A stretch of 52,571 nucleotides of DNA from assembly GCA_017536405.1 (NCBI GenBank), contig JAFXHL010000018.1, positions 1 through 52,571 on the forward strand, written 5' to 3'. The notes under the pieces are model-generated. The model searched no databases. It had not been told where the DNA came from and was given only the letters and a program-made list of their open reading frames with translations. A program made the translations under genes and the position numbers. This stretch comes from Oscillospiraceae bacterium (GTDB taxonomy: Bacteria > Bacillota > Clostridia > Oscillospirales > Ruminococcaceae). The number at the start of each line of letters is the position of its first letter. The stretch's first letter is position 1. This document shows, one piece after another, positions 24,064-32,454 of this stretch.

Positions 24064-26091
24064 CTATATGATTCTCATTAAGTCATCGCCGTTATTGATG
24101 TCATTTTTTCCGATAATTTCAATTTTGCTGAATTCATCATGATTGCAGACTATAACGGGGATTGTCATATTAAAGCCCTCTTTCAAAGCCGATTCCCTGT
24201 CGAATGTTATCAAAAGGTCTCCTTTTCTTATCTTCTGTCCGTTTTTAACCTTTGCTTCAAAATATCTTCCTTTGAGTTTTACTGTATCTATTCCGATATG
24301 AAGTAAGATTTCAGCGCCGTTGTCGCATAGAATACTTATGGCGTGTCCCGTTTCGGCAACGGTTTCTACTACCCCCGAGGCTACTGCATAAAGATTGTTG
24401 TCATAAGGGATAACGGCAACGCCTTTTCCTAAAACCTCAGTTTTAAAAGCCTCATCGGGAACATCCGACAAAGGAATAACCCTGCCCGTTACGGGTGAAC
24501 AGATTATATCTGAAACGGTTTTATGGTCGCCTTTTTCAAGAAAATCAAGAAGTTCGGATTTTATAACAGAAACCTGAGGACCGTAAATCGCTTGAATTCC
24601 GTTTCCGTTTATGATAACCCCTTTAGCACCGCTTTTTGTCAGAAGTTCCTTTTCACAAAGCGACGGATTTTTTACACTGACACGAAGTCTTGTCGCACAG
24701 GCGTCTATATCCGAAATATTTTCTATTCCGCCAAGCCCCGAAAGGATAAGCGCCGAAACGCCCGATGATTTCTTCTCCATATCCTTTCTTGTATAGAGTT
24801 TTGTTTCTTCGCCCTCTTCTTCTCTTCCCGGTGTTTTAAGACGCAGTTTTTTAATCATAAAATAGAATACGAAATAATATACAACCGCATAGATAAGCCC
24901 CGTTATTACTATCCATATCCAGTTTGTTTTTTCGTTGCCCTGTAAAATTCCGAAAAGGGTAAGGTCAATAAGTCCGCCCGAAAAAGTCATACCGACGCCT
25001 ACATTCAGAATATGCATAAGCATATATGAAAGCCCTGCCAGAACACAGTGAACGGCATACATAACGGGCGCTACAAAGAGGAATGTGAATTCAATAGGCT
25101 CTGTTATTCCCGTCAGCATAGACGTCAGCGCGGCTGAAAGAAGAAGTCCTCCGGCAACTTTTCTTTTTTCAGGCTTTGCTGTTCTATACATAGCGAAAGC
25201 CGCGGCGGGAAGCCCGAAAATCATAAAGGGGAATTTTCCTGACATAAACCTTGTTGCCGAAACAGAAAAATGTTCTGTCGATTTTGATGCGAGTTCGGCA
25301 AAAAAGATATTCTGCGCACCCTTTACAACTTCGCCGTCAATAATCATAGAGCCACCGAGTTCCGTCTGCCAGAAAGGCATATAGAAAACATGATGAAGCC
25401 CGAAAGGAATAAGCGCTCTTTCTATTATTCCGTAAATCCATGTTCCGATATATCCCGAGCCGAGAACGAGATTTCCGAGCGCGGCAATGCCTGTCTGAAC
25501 GGGAGGCCATATAAAGAACATCAGAACTCCGACCAAGAGATAGACAAGGCTTGTTATAATAGGAACAAATCTTGTTCCGCCGAAAAAAGAAAGAACTGTC
25601 GGTAATTTTATCTTATAAAATCTGTTATGAAGCGCGGCTGTTCCGAGCCCTACTATTATTCCGCCGAAAACGCCCATCTGTAAGGTTGTTATGCCGAGGG
25701 CAGTTGTTGTTGTGTTAAGGGGTAAGGATTCTACTCCGCCGTTTGCCGAAATAAGCGTTGAGATAGAAGCGTTCATTATAAGATATCCGATAGCGCCCGA
25801 CAAAGCGGCAACATCCTTCTCTTTTTTTGCCATTCCGATAGCAACTCCGACAGCGAATAAAAGCGGAAGATTATCGAAAACAACGCTTCCCGTTTTGCTC
25901 ATTATATCAAGAAGGGTATAGATAAAGCTCCCCTCATAGATAAAAGCGTCAAGCCCATAGGCCTCTAAAGTACGGGGGTTTGTGAACGAGCTTCCTATTC
26001 CCAAAAGAAGTCCCGCAACGGGTAATAGCGCAATGGGAAGCATAAAAGAGCGCCCGACTCTTTGCAGAACTCCGAAAATTCTATCATTCAT
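24064..26091 (-). CDS. PTS sugar permease IICBA (glucose / N-acetylglucosamine type)
   Basis: 675 aa from ATG 26091 (GGAGGT 9 bp upstream; a longer frame lacks a site). N-terminal EIIC with about 8-10 helices and the sugar-site segment FGLHHVFYMPFWQTELGG; EIIB with phospho-Cys in DIDACATRLRVSV; EIIA with phospho-His in ILLHIGIDTVKLKG. It takes up and phosphorylates a hexose using PEP via HPr, needing no separate EIIA. The DACATRLR motif is frequent in GlcNAc-type members, but glucose cannot be excluded. Monocistronic between two terminators. Confidence 0.92.
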   Translation of the reverse strand: MNDRIFGVLQRVGRSFMLPIALLPVAGLLLGIGSSFTNPRTLEAYGLDAFIYEGSFIYTLLDIMSKTGSVVFDNLPLLFAVGVAIGMAKKEKDVAALSGAIGYLIMNASISTLISANGGVESLPLNTTTTALGITTLQMGVFGGIIVGLGTAALHNRFYKIKLPTVLSFFGGTRFVPIITSLVYLLVGVLMFFIWPPVQTGIAALGNLVLGSGYIGTWIYGIIERALIPFGLHHVFYMPFWQTELGGSMIIDGEVVKGAQNIFFAELASKSTEHFSVSATRFMSGKFPFMIFGLPAAAFAMYRTAKPEKRKVAGGLLLSAALTSMLTGITEPIEFTFLFVAPVMYAVHCVLAGLSYMLMHILNVGVGMTFSGGLIDLTLFGILQGNEKTNWIWIVITGLIYAVVYYFVFYFMIKKLRLKTPGREEEGEETKLYTRKDMEKKSSGVSALILSGLGGIENISDIDACATRLRVSVKNPSLCEKELLTKSGAKGVIINGNGIQAIYGPQVSVIKSELLDFLEKGDHKTVSDIICSPVTGRVIPLSDVPDEAFKTEVLGKGVAVIPYDNNLYAVASGVVETVAETGHAISILCDNGAEILLHIGIDTVKLKGRYFEAKVKNGQKIRKGDLLITFDRESALKEGFNMTIPVIVCNHDEFSKIEIIGKNDINNGDDLMRII

Positions 26092-26167
26092 TTTTAAAAT
26101 ACCTCCAAAGAATTCTATGGATAGTATTTTGCAAAAAATGAAAAATATGCTTAAAACCAAAAATAAA

Positions 26168-26196
26168 AAACCCTCTCGGAAACGAGAGGGTTTTTG
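26168..26196 (-). terminator. Terminator of the ugpC-type gene
   Basis: ACCCTCTCG-gaaa-CGAGAGGGT with flanking A and T runs, 10 bp beyond the stop at 26206. Confidence 0.9.
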
Positions 26197-26205
26197 AAAT
26201 CATAA

Positions 26206-27345
26206 TTAGTTGACGATTGTCTTTTCTGTTTCCTTATCGAAGATGTGAATCTTGTTAGGATCGAGAGCAACCTTGATTGTATCCTGAGGACGAGCTGTTG
26301 AACGAGGTGAAACTCTTGCTGTGAGGCTGATACCTTCAACTGAGAGGTAGAGGTATGTTTCAGCACCCATAAGTTCTGTGATTTCAACTTCAGCGTCAAT
26401 GATACCTGTCTTAGCAGCTGAGATGAACATTTCTTCGTCATGGATGTTTTCGGGACGGATACCGATGATGATTTCCTTATCAACGTATTCTTCGAGAACT
26501 TCTTCTCCACCCTTGCTTTCAGGAATTTCAACATAGTATTTCTTTCCTGACTGCTTTCTTTCATTCCAGCCGAATTCAACGTTGTATTTACCGTCAATCT
26601 TTCTGAGGTAACCATCGATGAAGTTCATCTGAGGTGAACCCATGAATCCAGCAACGAACTGGTTGCAGGGGTTTTCGTAAAGGTTCTGAGGTGAGTCAAC
26701 CTGCTGAACGAAACCGTCCTTCATAACTACGATTCTGTCACCCATTGTCATAGCTTCTGTCTGGTCATGAGTTACGTAGATGAATGTTGTTCCGAGTTTC
26801 TTATGAAGCTTTGAAATTTCAGTTCTCATCTGAGCACGGAGCTTAGCATCGAGGTTTGAAAGGGGTTCGTCGAGAAGGAATACCTGAGGTTCACGAACGA
26901 TAGCACGGCCGAGGGCAACACGCTGTCTCTGTCCACCTGAGAGAGCCTTGGGCTTTCTGTCGAGAAGGTGTGAGATGTCGAGAATTCTTGCAGCTTCTTC
27001 TACCTTTCTTGTGATTTCGTCCTTAGGAACCTTACGGAGCTTAAGACCGAATGCCATGTTTTCGAAAACTGTCATGTGAGGATAAAGAGCGTAGTTCTGG
27101 AAAACCATTGCTATATCTCTGTCACGGGGAGCAATATCGTTTACAAGGCGGTCGCCGATGTAAAGTTCACCCTCTGAGATTTCTTCAAGACCAGCGATCA
27201 TACGAAGTGTTGTTGATTTACCGCATCCTGAAGGACCAACGAAGATGATGAATTCTCTGTCACGGATTTCGAGGTTGAAGTCCGAAACAGCTACTACTCC
27301 GCCGGGGTATTTCTTGTAAATTGAGCGAAGAGAAAGATTTGCCAT
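26206..27345 (-). CDS. ugpC: MsmK/UgpC-type ABC sugar transporter ATPase
   Basis: 379 aa. Walker [10 protein letters not shown] (about 38-46), signature [15 protein letters not shown], Walker [15 protein letters not shown]-loop [10 protein letters not shown], then the C-terminal OB-fold pair (about 235-375) typical of CUT1 importer ATPases. It has no permease or binding-protein gene beside it and has its own promoter and terminator. Such single genes (MsmX, MsmK) serve several sugar importers encoded elsewhere. Which sugars are moved cannot be said here. The leader contains three hairpins. Confidence 0.93.
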   Translation of the reverse strand: MANLSLRSIYKKYPGGVVAVSDFNLEIRDREFIIFVGPSGCGKSTTLRMIAGLEEISEGELYIGDRLVNDIAPRDRDIAMVFQNYALYPHMTVFENMAFGLKLRKVPKDEITRKVEEAARILDISHLLDRKPKALSGGQRQRVALGRAIVREPQVFLLDEPLSNLDAKLRAQMRTEISKLHKKLGTTFIYVTHDQTEAMTMGDRIVVMKDGFVQQVDSPQNLYENPCNQFVAGFMGSPQMNFIDGYLRKIDGKYNVEFGWNERKQSGKKYYVEIPESKGGEEVLEEYVDKEIIIGIRPENIHDEEMFISAAKTGIIDAEVEITELMGAETYLYLSVEGISLTARVSPRSTARPQDTIKVALDPNKIHIFDKETEKTIVN

Positions 27346-27370
27346 TTAAAAAACCTCCCAAAAATATTTT

Positions 27371-27419
27371 GTAAAAATAGTTAGCATTTTTACGACCTTA
27401 CGGTCTGCGTATATTACGC
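27371..27419 (-). promoter_or_regulatory. Three-hairpin leader of the ATPase gene
   Basis: Back-to-back hairpins on the minus strand: GCGT-5-ACGC (27407-27419), GACC-4-GGTC (27394-27405) and GTAAAAAT-7-ATTTTTAC (27371-27393). They fill the transcribed leader between the promoter and the ribosome site. The last is not followed by a long T run, so transcription end there is not certain. Confidence 0.5.
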
Positions 27420-27428
27420 CTTACAAAT

Positions 27429-27458
27429 ATAATACCAAAAAATGCACCCCTATTTCAA
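27429..27458 (-). promoter_or_regulatory. Promoter of the MsmK/UgpC-type gene
   Basis: Minus strand TTGAAA (27453-27458), 18 bp, TATTAT (27429-27434). The leader is about 75 nt. Confidence 0.6.
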
Positions 27459-27548
27459 GTTGCTTTATACCCAAACTTGCAAAAGTGTGTTTATTTATTT
27501 TGACGAAAAAAAACAGGCGAAAAATCGATTTTTAACCGATAGCTAAAA

Positions 27549-28253
27549 TTAAGACTTGATTTTTTCTATTTCTTTGTGCAATATTTCCCTGCACTCCCCA
27601 AGGGCGAGATTTTCGTCGAGAAAAAGCCCCCCGATTGACAGCCTTTTAAGGTATATTATGCGGTTTCCGAGGGCTTCGAACATTCGTTTAATCTGATGAA
27701 ATTTTCCTTCAAAAATTGTTAAATATACCATATTTTCATCGTCGGTAAATTCTATTACAGCAGGCTTGCATTCCTCTCCGCCTGAGATTGTAATACCCGA
27801 AAGGAAGGCATTTTCATAGTCTTTTTCAGCCTTTTTTTCAAGTCGGCAGAGATATTTCTTAGCGACATGTTTCGAGGGCGAAAGAATGTCATGTGCAAAC
27901 TCACCGTCATCGGTTATAAGAACAAAACCTTCGGTATCTTTATCGAGTCTTCCCGCAGGGAAAAGTCCCTTTCTTTTGAGTTCATCGGGAAGAAGGTCTA
28001 TAACCGTCGGGGCGGTATTATCATCCGTCGAACAGATATACCCCGCGGGTTTATTCATCATTATATAAAGGTATTTTTTATAGGCGATTTCTTTTCCTGA
28101 AATGGTAACAACATCGGTTTCGGGGTCTATCTTCATATCGCCCGATTTAGCGATAATTCCGCCGACAGCAACCTTTTTCGCCTTTATTTCCTTTTTTACA
28201 TCTGCCCTTGAAATCCCTGTCTGATTAGAGATGAATTTATCAAGTCTTTCCAT
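27549..28253 (-). CDS. RsuA/RluB-family rRNA pseudouridine synthase
   Basis: 234 aa. An N-terminal S4 RNA-binding domain (MERLDKFISNQTGISRADVKK), then the catalytic domain with MMNKPAGYICST, catalytic Asp in GRLDKDTEGFVLITDDGE, and the KYLCRLEK and EGKFHQIKRMFEALGN motifs. It isomerises a uridine in 16S (U516-like) or 23S rRNA; the length and S4 domain fit RsuA best. It starts just beyond the terminator of the ribosomal protein operon. Confidence 0.92.
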   Translation of the reverse strand: MERLDKFISNQTGISRADVKKEIKAKKVAVGGIIAKSGDMKIDPETDVVTISGKEIAYKKYLYIMMNKPAGYICSTDDNTAPTVIDLLPDELKRKGLFPAGRLDKDTEGFVLITDDGEFAHDILSPSKHVAKKYLCRLEKKAEKDYENAFLSGITISGGEECKPAVIEFTDDENMVYLTIFEGKFHQIKRMFEALGNRIIYLKRLSIGGLFLDENLALGECREILHKEIEKIKS

Positions 28254-28265
28254 AAAAACTCCTTA

Positions 28266-28300
28266 TAAAAAAGCACCGAAGACTGTTTTGCCTTCGGTGC
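28266..28300 (-). terminator. Terminator after rplA
   Basis: GCACCGAAG-10-CTTCGGTGC, then TTTTTT on the minus strand. It closes the rpmG-secE-nusG-rplK-rplA operon, so rplJ-rplL are not co-transcribed here. Confidence 0.9.
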
Positions 28301-28323
28301 GAAAAGTTCAATCTATCTGAAAA

Positions 28324-29019
28324 TTAAACTCCGTATTTTGTTGTTACAACGGGGATACCAACGCCCATAGTTGATGTAACTGTGCAAGACTTGAGGTATG
28401 TTCCCTTTGCAGCTGCAGGCTTAGCCTTAACGATTGCTTCCATAAGTGTTTCAAAGTTCTGTGTGAGCTTTTCAGCACCGAATGAAGCCTTACCGATGGG
28501 GCAGTGAATGATGTTTGTCTTGTCGAGACGGTATTCAATCTTACCAGCTTTAGCTTCTGTGATAGCCTTTTCGATGTCAGGTGAAACTGTACCTGCCTTG
28601 GGGTTAGGCATAAGTCCGCGAGGACCGAGAACTCTCGCTGCCTTACCAACAACGCCCATCATATCGGGTGATGCGATACAAACATCGAAATCGAGCCAGT
28701 TTTCCTTAACGATCTTGTCAACGAGGTCAGCGCCGCCAACAAATTCAGCACCTGCTGCCTTTGCAACTTCTTCCTTATCTTCCTTGCAGAATACGCAAAC
28801 GCGAACATTCTTACCTGTTCCGTTAGGAAGAACAACCGCACCTCTTACCTGCTGGTCAGCGTGCTTACCATCAACGCCGAGACGAACATGGATTTCGATT
28901 GTTTCATCAAACTTTGCCTTTGCATTCTTGCAAGCTAAATCGAGGGCTTCTGTAGCCTCATACATTTTACTTTTGTCGATTGCTTTTGCGCTGTCGACAT
29001 ATTTCTTACCGTGTTTCAT
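28324..29019 (-). CDS. rplA: 50S ribosomal protein L1
   Basis: 231 aa, normal length. Family motifs [69 protein letters not shown] (split by normal loops) and [18 protein letters not shown]. It binds 23S rRNA at the L1 stalk and in many bacteria represses its own operon by binding the mRNA. Last gene of its operon; a GTGGGAG...ACCAC leader precedes it. Confidence 0.98.
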   Translation of the reverse strand: MKHGKKYVDSAKAIDKSKMYEATEALDLACKNAKAKFDETIEIHVRLGVDGKHADQQVRGAVVLPNGTGKNVRVCVFCKEDKEEVAKAAGAEFVGGADLVDKIVKENWLDFDVCIASPDMMGVVGKAARVLGPRGLMPNPKAGTVSPDIEKAITEAKAGKIEYRLDKTNIIHCPIGKASFGAEKLTQNFETLMEAIVKAKPAAAKGTYLKSCTVTSTMGVGIPVVTTKYGV

Positions 29020-29036
29020 TAAATTATCCTCCTCAT

Positions 29037-29067
29037 AAGTGGTGATAGCGGAATATTCCTCCCACTA
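29037..29067 (-). promoter_or_regulatory. Leader motif before rplA (possible L1-binding site)
   Basis: Minus strand AGTGGGAG, a short variable part, then TCACCACTT, placed directly upstream of the rplA ribosome site. A similar GTGGGAG...TTACCAC motif lies before rplK. Pairing GTGG with CCAC is possible. I infer a ribosomal-protein autoregulatory element. Confidence 0.45.
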
Positions 29068-29080
29068 CATTTTGGGTTTA

Positions 29081-29506
29081 TTAGTCAACAACTTCGATAC
29101 CCATTGAACGAGCTGTTCCGGCGATCATGCTCATTGCATTTTCGACGTTAGCTGCGTTAAGGTCAGGCATTTTCTGTTCAGCGATCTGCTGAATCTGTGC
29201 CTTTGTAATCTTTGCAACCTTATTCTTGTTAGGAACACCTGATGCCTTGTCGATCTTACAAGCTTTCTTGATAAGAACGGCTGCGGGTGGTGTCTTTGTG
29301 ATGAATGAGAATGAACGGTCTGCGTAAACAGTGATTACAACAGGGATGATAAGTCCGATGTCGTTCTTTGTTCTCTCATTGAATTCCTTTGTAAAAGCCA
29401 TGATGTTTACACCGTGCTGACCGAGTGCAGGTCCAACAGGTGGTGCAGGGGTTGCTTTACCCGCTGCGATTTGCAGCTTAATGTAGCCAACTACTTTCTG
29501 TGCCAT
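29081..29506 (-). CDS. rplK: 50S ribosomal protein L11
   Basis: 141 aa from ATG 29506, preceded by GGAGGTG; the frame runs 31 codons further without a site. Motifs [51 protein letters not shown] and the C-terminal [12 protein letters not shown]. It forms the GTPase-associated centre with 23S rRNA and L10. Confidence 0.98.
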   Translation of the reverse strand: MAQKVVGYIKLQIAAGKATPAPPVGPALGQHGVNIMAFTKEFNERTKNDIGLIIPVVITVYADRSFSFITKTPPAAVLIKKACKIDKASGVPNKNKVAKITKAQIQQIAEQKMPDLNAANVENAMSMIAGTARSMGIEVVD

Positions 29507-29527
29507 GCTTTCGCACCTCCATAAAAT

Positions 29528-29614
29528 GTGGTAAGGCGAGTTGATGAGTCTTAGTATTTCAACTCTCCCACTTGTACGCTGTTCTTGCGTACTCATCAAA
29601 GGGGCCTATCCCCT
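29528..29614 (-). promoter_or_regulatory. Structured leader between nusG and rplK
   Basis: On the minus strand: hairpin AAAGGGG-5-CCCCTTT (29596-29614), inverted repeat TTGATGAGT/ACTCATCAA (29540-29600) enclosing GTACGC...GCGTAC, and GTGGGAG (29565-29571) that can pair with the TACCAC at 29528-29533. It shares the GTGGGAG...ACCAC pattern with the rplA leader. Confidence 0.5.
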
Positions 29615-29640
29615 TTAACTTCGTTTGTTAATGATTGATT

Positions 29641-30198
29641 TCAGTCATCAATTTTCTGAACCTGCATAATGCTGATTGTTGCGGGAGTTTCTCTTCCGAA
29701 CATAGAAACGATGACTTCTGCTGTCTGATCATCAAGATTGATGCTCTTGACAACACCCACAAAGCCGTCAAGCTGACCGCCTGAAATACGGACACTGTCG
29801 CCGATTGTGAAATCGACTTCGAGCTTGTTCTGCTTTGCCTTGTCTTCGGCAGAACCGAATTTTTCAAGGAGTTTGCTGAATTCCTTATCTGTAAGCGGAA
29901 CGGGCTTTGACCCGGGGCCTACAAACCCTGTAACGCCTCTGATGTTTCTTACTGCTGACCACGCGTTGTTGTCATCATCAAAAATCATCTTTACGAGAAC
30001 ATAACCGGGAAGAACGTTTCTTTCGTGTTCTTTAATCTTATCATCCTTCTTTTCAGAAACTGTTTCTGTGGGAACGATAACATCAAAGACATAATCCTGA
30101 AGGTTCTTGTTTTCAACAACTCTCATTATTGTTCTTGCAACATTCTTTTCGTATCCCGAATAGGTGTGGATAACATACCATTTTGCTGTATCTGACAT
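29641..30198 (-). CDS. nusG: Transcription factor NusG
   Basis: 185 aa. NGN domain (KWYVIHTYSGYEKNVARTIM..., VLPGYVLVKMIFDDDNNAWSAVRNIRGVTGFVG split by usual loops) and KOW domain (FTIGDSVRISGGQLDGFVGVV, then INLDDQTAEVIVSMFGRETP). It binds RNA polymerase and affects pausing and termination. It lies between secE and rplK, the standard order. Confidence 0.98.
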   Translation of the reverse strand: MSDTAKWYVIHTYSGYEKNVARTIMRVVENKNLQDYVFDVIVPTETVSEKKDDKIKEHERNVLPGYVLVKMIFDDDNNAWSAVRNIRGVTGFVGPGSKPVPLTDKEFSKLLEKFGSAEDKAKQNKLEVDFTIGDSVRISGGQLDGFVGVVKSINLDDQTAEVIVSMFGRETPATISIMQVQKIDD

Positions 30199-30220
30199 TA
30201 TTTAACACCCTTTCTTAATA

Positions 30221-30472
30221 CTACTGAACATTTCCGCCGCTGAGAACGATTTTAAGAAGTTCAGCCAGACCTGCGTCAATAAGACCGATGAATAATGCAC
30301 ATACAGCCATTACTGTGAGCACTATGCCTGTGTTGTGTGCGACCTGCTGTTTTGTAGGCCATACAACTTTCTTGAACTCTACTCTGGCTTCTTTGAGCCA
30401 CTTGACAACCTTATTGCTGTCTTTCTTTTTAGCAGGAGTTTTCTTATCTGCTGTTTTTTTCTTATCAGCCAT
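30221..30472 (-). CDS. secE: Protein translocase subunit SecE
   Basis: 83 aa. A Lys-rich N-terminal tail (ADKKKTADKKTPAKKKD), the conserved amphipathic WLKEARVEFKKVVWPTKQQV, and one membrane helix (about 52-76). Part of the SecYEG channel. The single helix is the normal Gram-positive form. Confidence 0.95.
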   Translation of the reverse strand: MADKKKTADKKTPAKKKDSNKVVKWLKEARVEFKKVVWPTKQQVAHNTGIVLTVMAVCALFIGLIDAGLAELLKIVLSGGNVQ

Positions 30473-30492
30473 AACTTAAAAACCCTCCGCTC

Positions 30493-30642
30493 TTACTTTG
30501 TTTCTTTGTGAAGAGTATGCTTGCGGCACTTCTTGCAGTACTTGTTCATTTCAAGTCTGTCAGGGTCGTTCTTCTTGTTCTTCTTTGAACAATAGTTTCT
30601 CTCCTTGCATTCTGTGCAAGCCAATGTAATTTTTACTCTCAT
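30493..30642 (-). CDS. rpmG: 50S ribosomal protein L33, zinc-type
   Basis: 49 aa from ATG 30642 with AGGAGGTG upstream (the longer open frame is not a gene). [17 protein letters not shown] and CKKCRKHT give two CxxC pairs, so this is the zinc-binding form. First gene of the rpmG-secE-nusG-rplKA operon. Confidence 0.96.
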   Translation of the reverse strand: MRVKITLACTECKERNYCSKKNKKNDPDRLEMNKYCKKCRKHTLHKETK

Positions 30643-30753
30643 TTCGGCACCTCCTATAAATCTGAAAGCCTCCCTCGTGAATATAAAGGGGATTTTTAAC
30701 CCACTACTGAAAAATGGGCGCAAAAAATAAAACCCCTGAAACGAGGTAATAAC

Positions 30754-30782
30754 ACTATACCACAACGGACAAGTGCTGTCAA
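30754..30782 (-). promoter_or_regulatory. Strong promoter of the rpmG-secE-nusG-rplKA operon
   Basis: Minus strand TTGACA (30777-30782), 17 bp, TATAGT (30754-30759), preceded by TGG (extended -10). The leader of about 105 nt has AGGGG and CCCCT arms that may pair. Confidence 0.8.
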
Positions 30783-30943
30783 TAGAAAAATTCGCATTTC
30801 AAAGACATTTTGTGCATTTTTGATATTTTCATACCTTTTCTCTCCCGTCTTTATACCATTTATTATATATAAAGGGCGCAAAAGTGAATAGAAATCATAT
30901 ATCCGCCCATAATAACCGCAGAAACAGACAGGAGGTTTTTATT

Positions 30944-32092
30944 ATGGATTACGGTGTTTATCTGTCGGACGAAGGATTATGTTCCGAAAACGGAAGAGGC
31001 GTTACATCATCAGACGCTCTTTTAGCGGGAAGATGCATAGCGGCGGTAGCAAAAAAGATTGTTATTGCACATAACGGAGAGAAATCGGCGGAATGTCTTT
31101 CCTTAGCCGTAGCGGCAGGGGCTGCGGAAAGGGGCAGTGATGTATTTTTCGCATCCGCCCTGCCCGAACCCGCTTTCGACCTCGCTATGAAGCTCATCGG
31201 CGCTAAAGCGGGGTGTTTTGTTTCGGGCGGAGTTTTTTCAAAGATAAAGTTCTTTTCAGAAAGAGGGCTTCCCCTTTCATCAGAGGATGAACAGAAGATA
31301 GAAAAAGTCCTTTCGGGAAAGGAAACAAGGGTTCTTTCGGGATACGGAAAAATCCGCAGTATCGACGGGGTTTCATCGGTTTATTCCGAGAGAATAAAGA
31401 ACTTTTTGGGCGATATAAAAACAAATGTAAAAATCTACTCTCCCGACAGAGAGGTTATGGCGGCGGCAGAGAGGATTTTTCCGCGTTGCAGAGGTGACGG
31501 TGATATAGTTTTCAATATTTCTTCAGACGGCAGAAAGGTTTCGGCATTTTCTCTTTCAACGGGGCATATCTTCTATGAGAAACTGCTTCTTCTCTGTTCA
31601 GTAGCGGAATTTAAAGAGAGCAACGACATCTCACTCCCCTTTTCATCGCCCTTTATCATCGACGAGATTGCCTCGGGATACGGCAGAAAAGTAACAAGAT
31701 ATTATGAGAGAACGAAAGATTTTTCCGATAACGATGGCAGAAAAAACGCTCTCTATTGTCGTTTCGGGCGCGATGCCTTGACGCTTATCGCAAAGATTTT
31801 AAGATATCTTGAGGATAATGGTCTGACTCTCTCTGAGGCAATAGAAACTCTCCCCCGTTTCGCAACGGTTACAAGATTTGTTCCGAAAGAGAATGCAGAT
31901 GAGGTCTTTGAAAGGATATGCAGTAAAAAGGCAGGAAAAAACGAGGGTATCGCAAAATGCGAAAACGGCGAAAGAGTTATCATAAAGCCCGTTAAATCGG
32001 GGCGCGGATTTACTCTTATCGCGGAAAGTTTCAGAACAGAAATGGCTTCGGAACTGTGTGATTTCTATGAAAAGAAGATAAAAACTCTTTAA
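30944..32092 (+). CDS. Phosphohexomutase-like protein lacking the active-site serine motif
   Basis: 382 aa from ATG 30944 (AGGAGG upstream). The fold can be followed by spacing with phosphoglucomutase/phosphomannomutase: IVIAHNGEKSAECLSLAVAA like the VSGHDTRPSS region, ALPEPAFDLAMKLIGAKAG like VPTPALYFAV, and a C-terminal DGRKNALYCRFGRDALTLIAKI and RGFTLIAESFRTEMASEL like the substrate and phosphate-binding domain 4. The TASHNP phospho-serine loop is replaced by CFVSGGVFSK, the DGD metal loop is reduced to RGDGD without context, and FGTDGIRG is missing. I infer an inactive relative, function unknown. It is shorter (about 450 usual). Confidence 0.6.
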   Translation: MDYGVYLSDEGLCSENGRGVTSSDALLAGRCIAAVAKKIVIAHNGEKSAECLSLAVAAGAAERGSDVFFASALPEPAFDLAMKLIGAKAGCFVSGGVFSKIKFFSERGLPLSSEDEQKIEKVLSGKETRVLSGYGKIRSIDGVSSVYSERIKNFLGDIKTNVKIYSPDREVMAAAERIFPRCRGDGDIVFNISSDGRKVSAFSLSTGHIFYEKLLLLCSVAEFKESNDISLPFSSPFIIDEIASGYGRKVTRYYERTKDFSDNDGRKNALYCRFGRDALTLIAKILRYLEDNGLTLSEAIETLPRFATVTRFVPKENADEVFERICSKKAGKNEGIAKCENGERVIIKPVKSGRGFTLIAESFRTEMASELCDFYEKKIKTL

Positions 32093-32128
32093 TACGGCAT
32101 GAAAGTGTGGGATACAATGCAAAAGCAG

Positions 32129-32162
32129 GTAAGGACACCGCGATAAACCGAGGTGCCCTTAC
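32129..32162 (+). other. Hairpin after the phosphohexomutase-like gene
   Basis: GTAAGGACACC and GGTGCCCTTAC form an 11-bp stem (one mismatch) with a 12-nt loop, 37 bp after the stop. No T run follows, so it is an imperfect terminator candidate. Confidence 0.45.
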
Positions 32163-32181
32163 TCTGTCTGTAAGAATGCCT

Positions 32182-32250
32182 GTTACCGAGCCCGGAACTT
32201 ATTTTTAAAAACAAACTACGATACGATATGTTCTCCGCGACCACGCGGTG
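32182..32250. repeat. Dispersed repeat R1, copy 3
   Basis: GTTACCGAGCCC..., with hairpin CCGCG-acca-CGCGG (32235-32248). Compared with copies 1, 2 and 4, the two outer base pairs have changed on both sides, so the stem is kept. It ends at the -35 box of the rnj promoter. Confidence 0.6.
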
Positions 32251-32251
32251 T

Positions 32252-32280
32252 TTGACAAATATACTATATTATGATACACT
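32252..32280 (+). promoter_or_regulatory. Promoter of the rnj operon
   Basis: TTGACA (32252-32257), 17 bp, TACACT (32275-32280), preceded by TGA (extended -10). The leader to the TTG start is about 168 nt. Confidence 0.7.
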
Positions 32281-32286
32281 AAAATA

Positions 32287-32454
32287 GATTAACCTGAACT
32301 TTTTGGGGAAGAGTCCCTTTAAACATAAAATACATACACAAAAACAACATAAATCCCGTTATTCCGTGGGGAGAGGCGGTATGCATGAGGCAGAGGCACT
32401 CCGTTGACGTTTTACGGAAAAAAGGATTTCCGACTAATGAAAGGCGGTTAAAAT
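32287..32454 (+). promoter_or_regulatory. Long structured leader of rnj with two mini-ORFs
   Basis: About 168 nt. Possible outer stem TTCCGT (about 32363) with ACGGAA (about 32414), enclosing GGAG/CTCC. A GGAGAGGCGG ribosome site precedes ATGCATGAGGCAGAGGCACT, an 8-codon frame (MHEAEALR), and ATGAAAGGCGGTTAA (MKGG) overlaps the rnj ribosome site. Control by the enzyme on its own leader is a known theme for RNases but is inference here. Confidence 0.4.

Noticed and set aside
27520-27533. AAAAATCGATTTTT palindrome after the RsuA gene
   Set aside because: Possibly a weak terminator, but an A/T-only stem of this kind is too common here to claim one.
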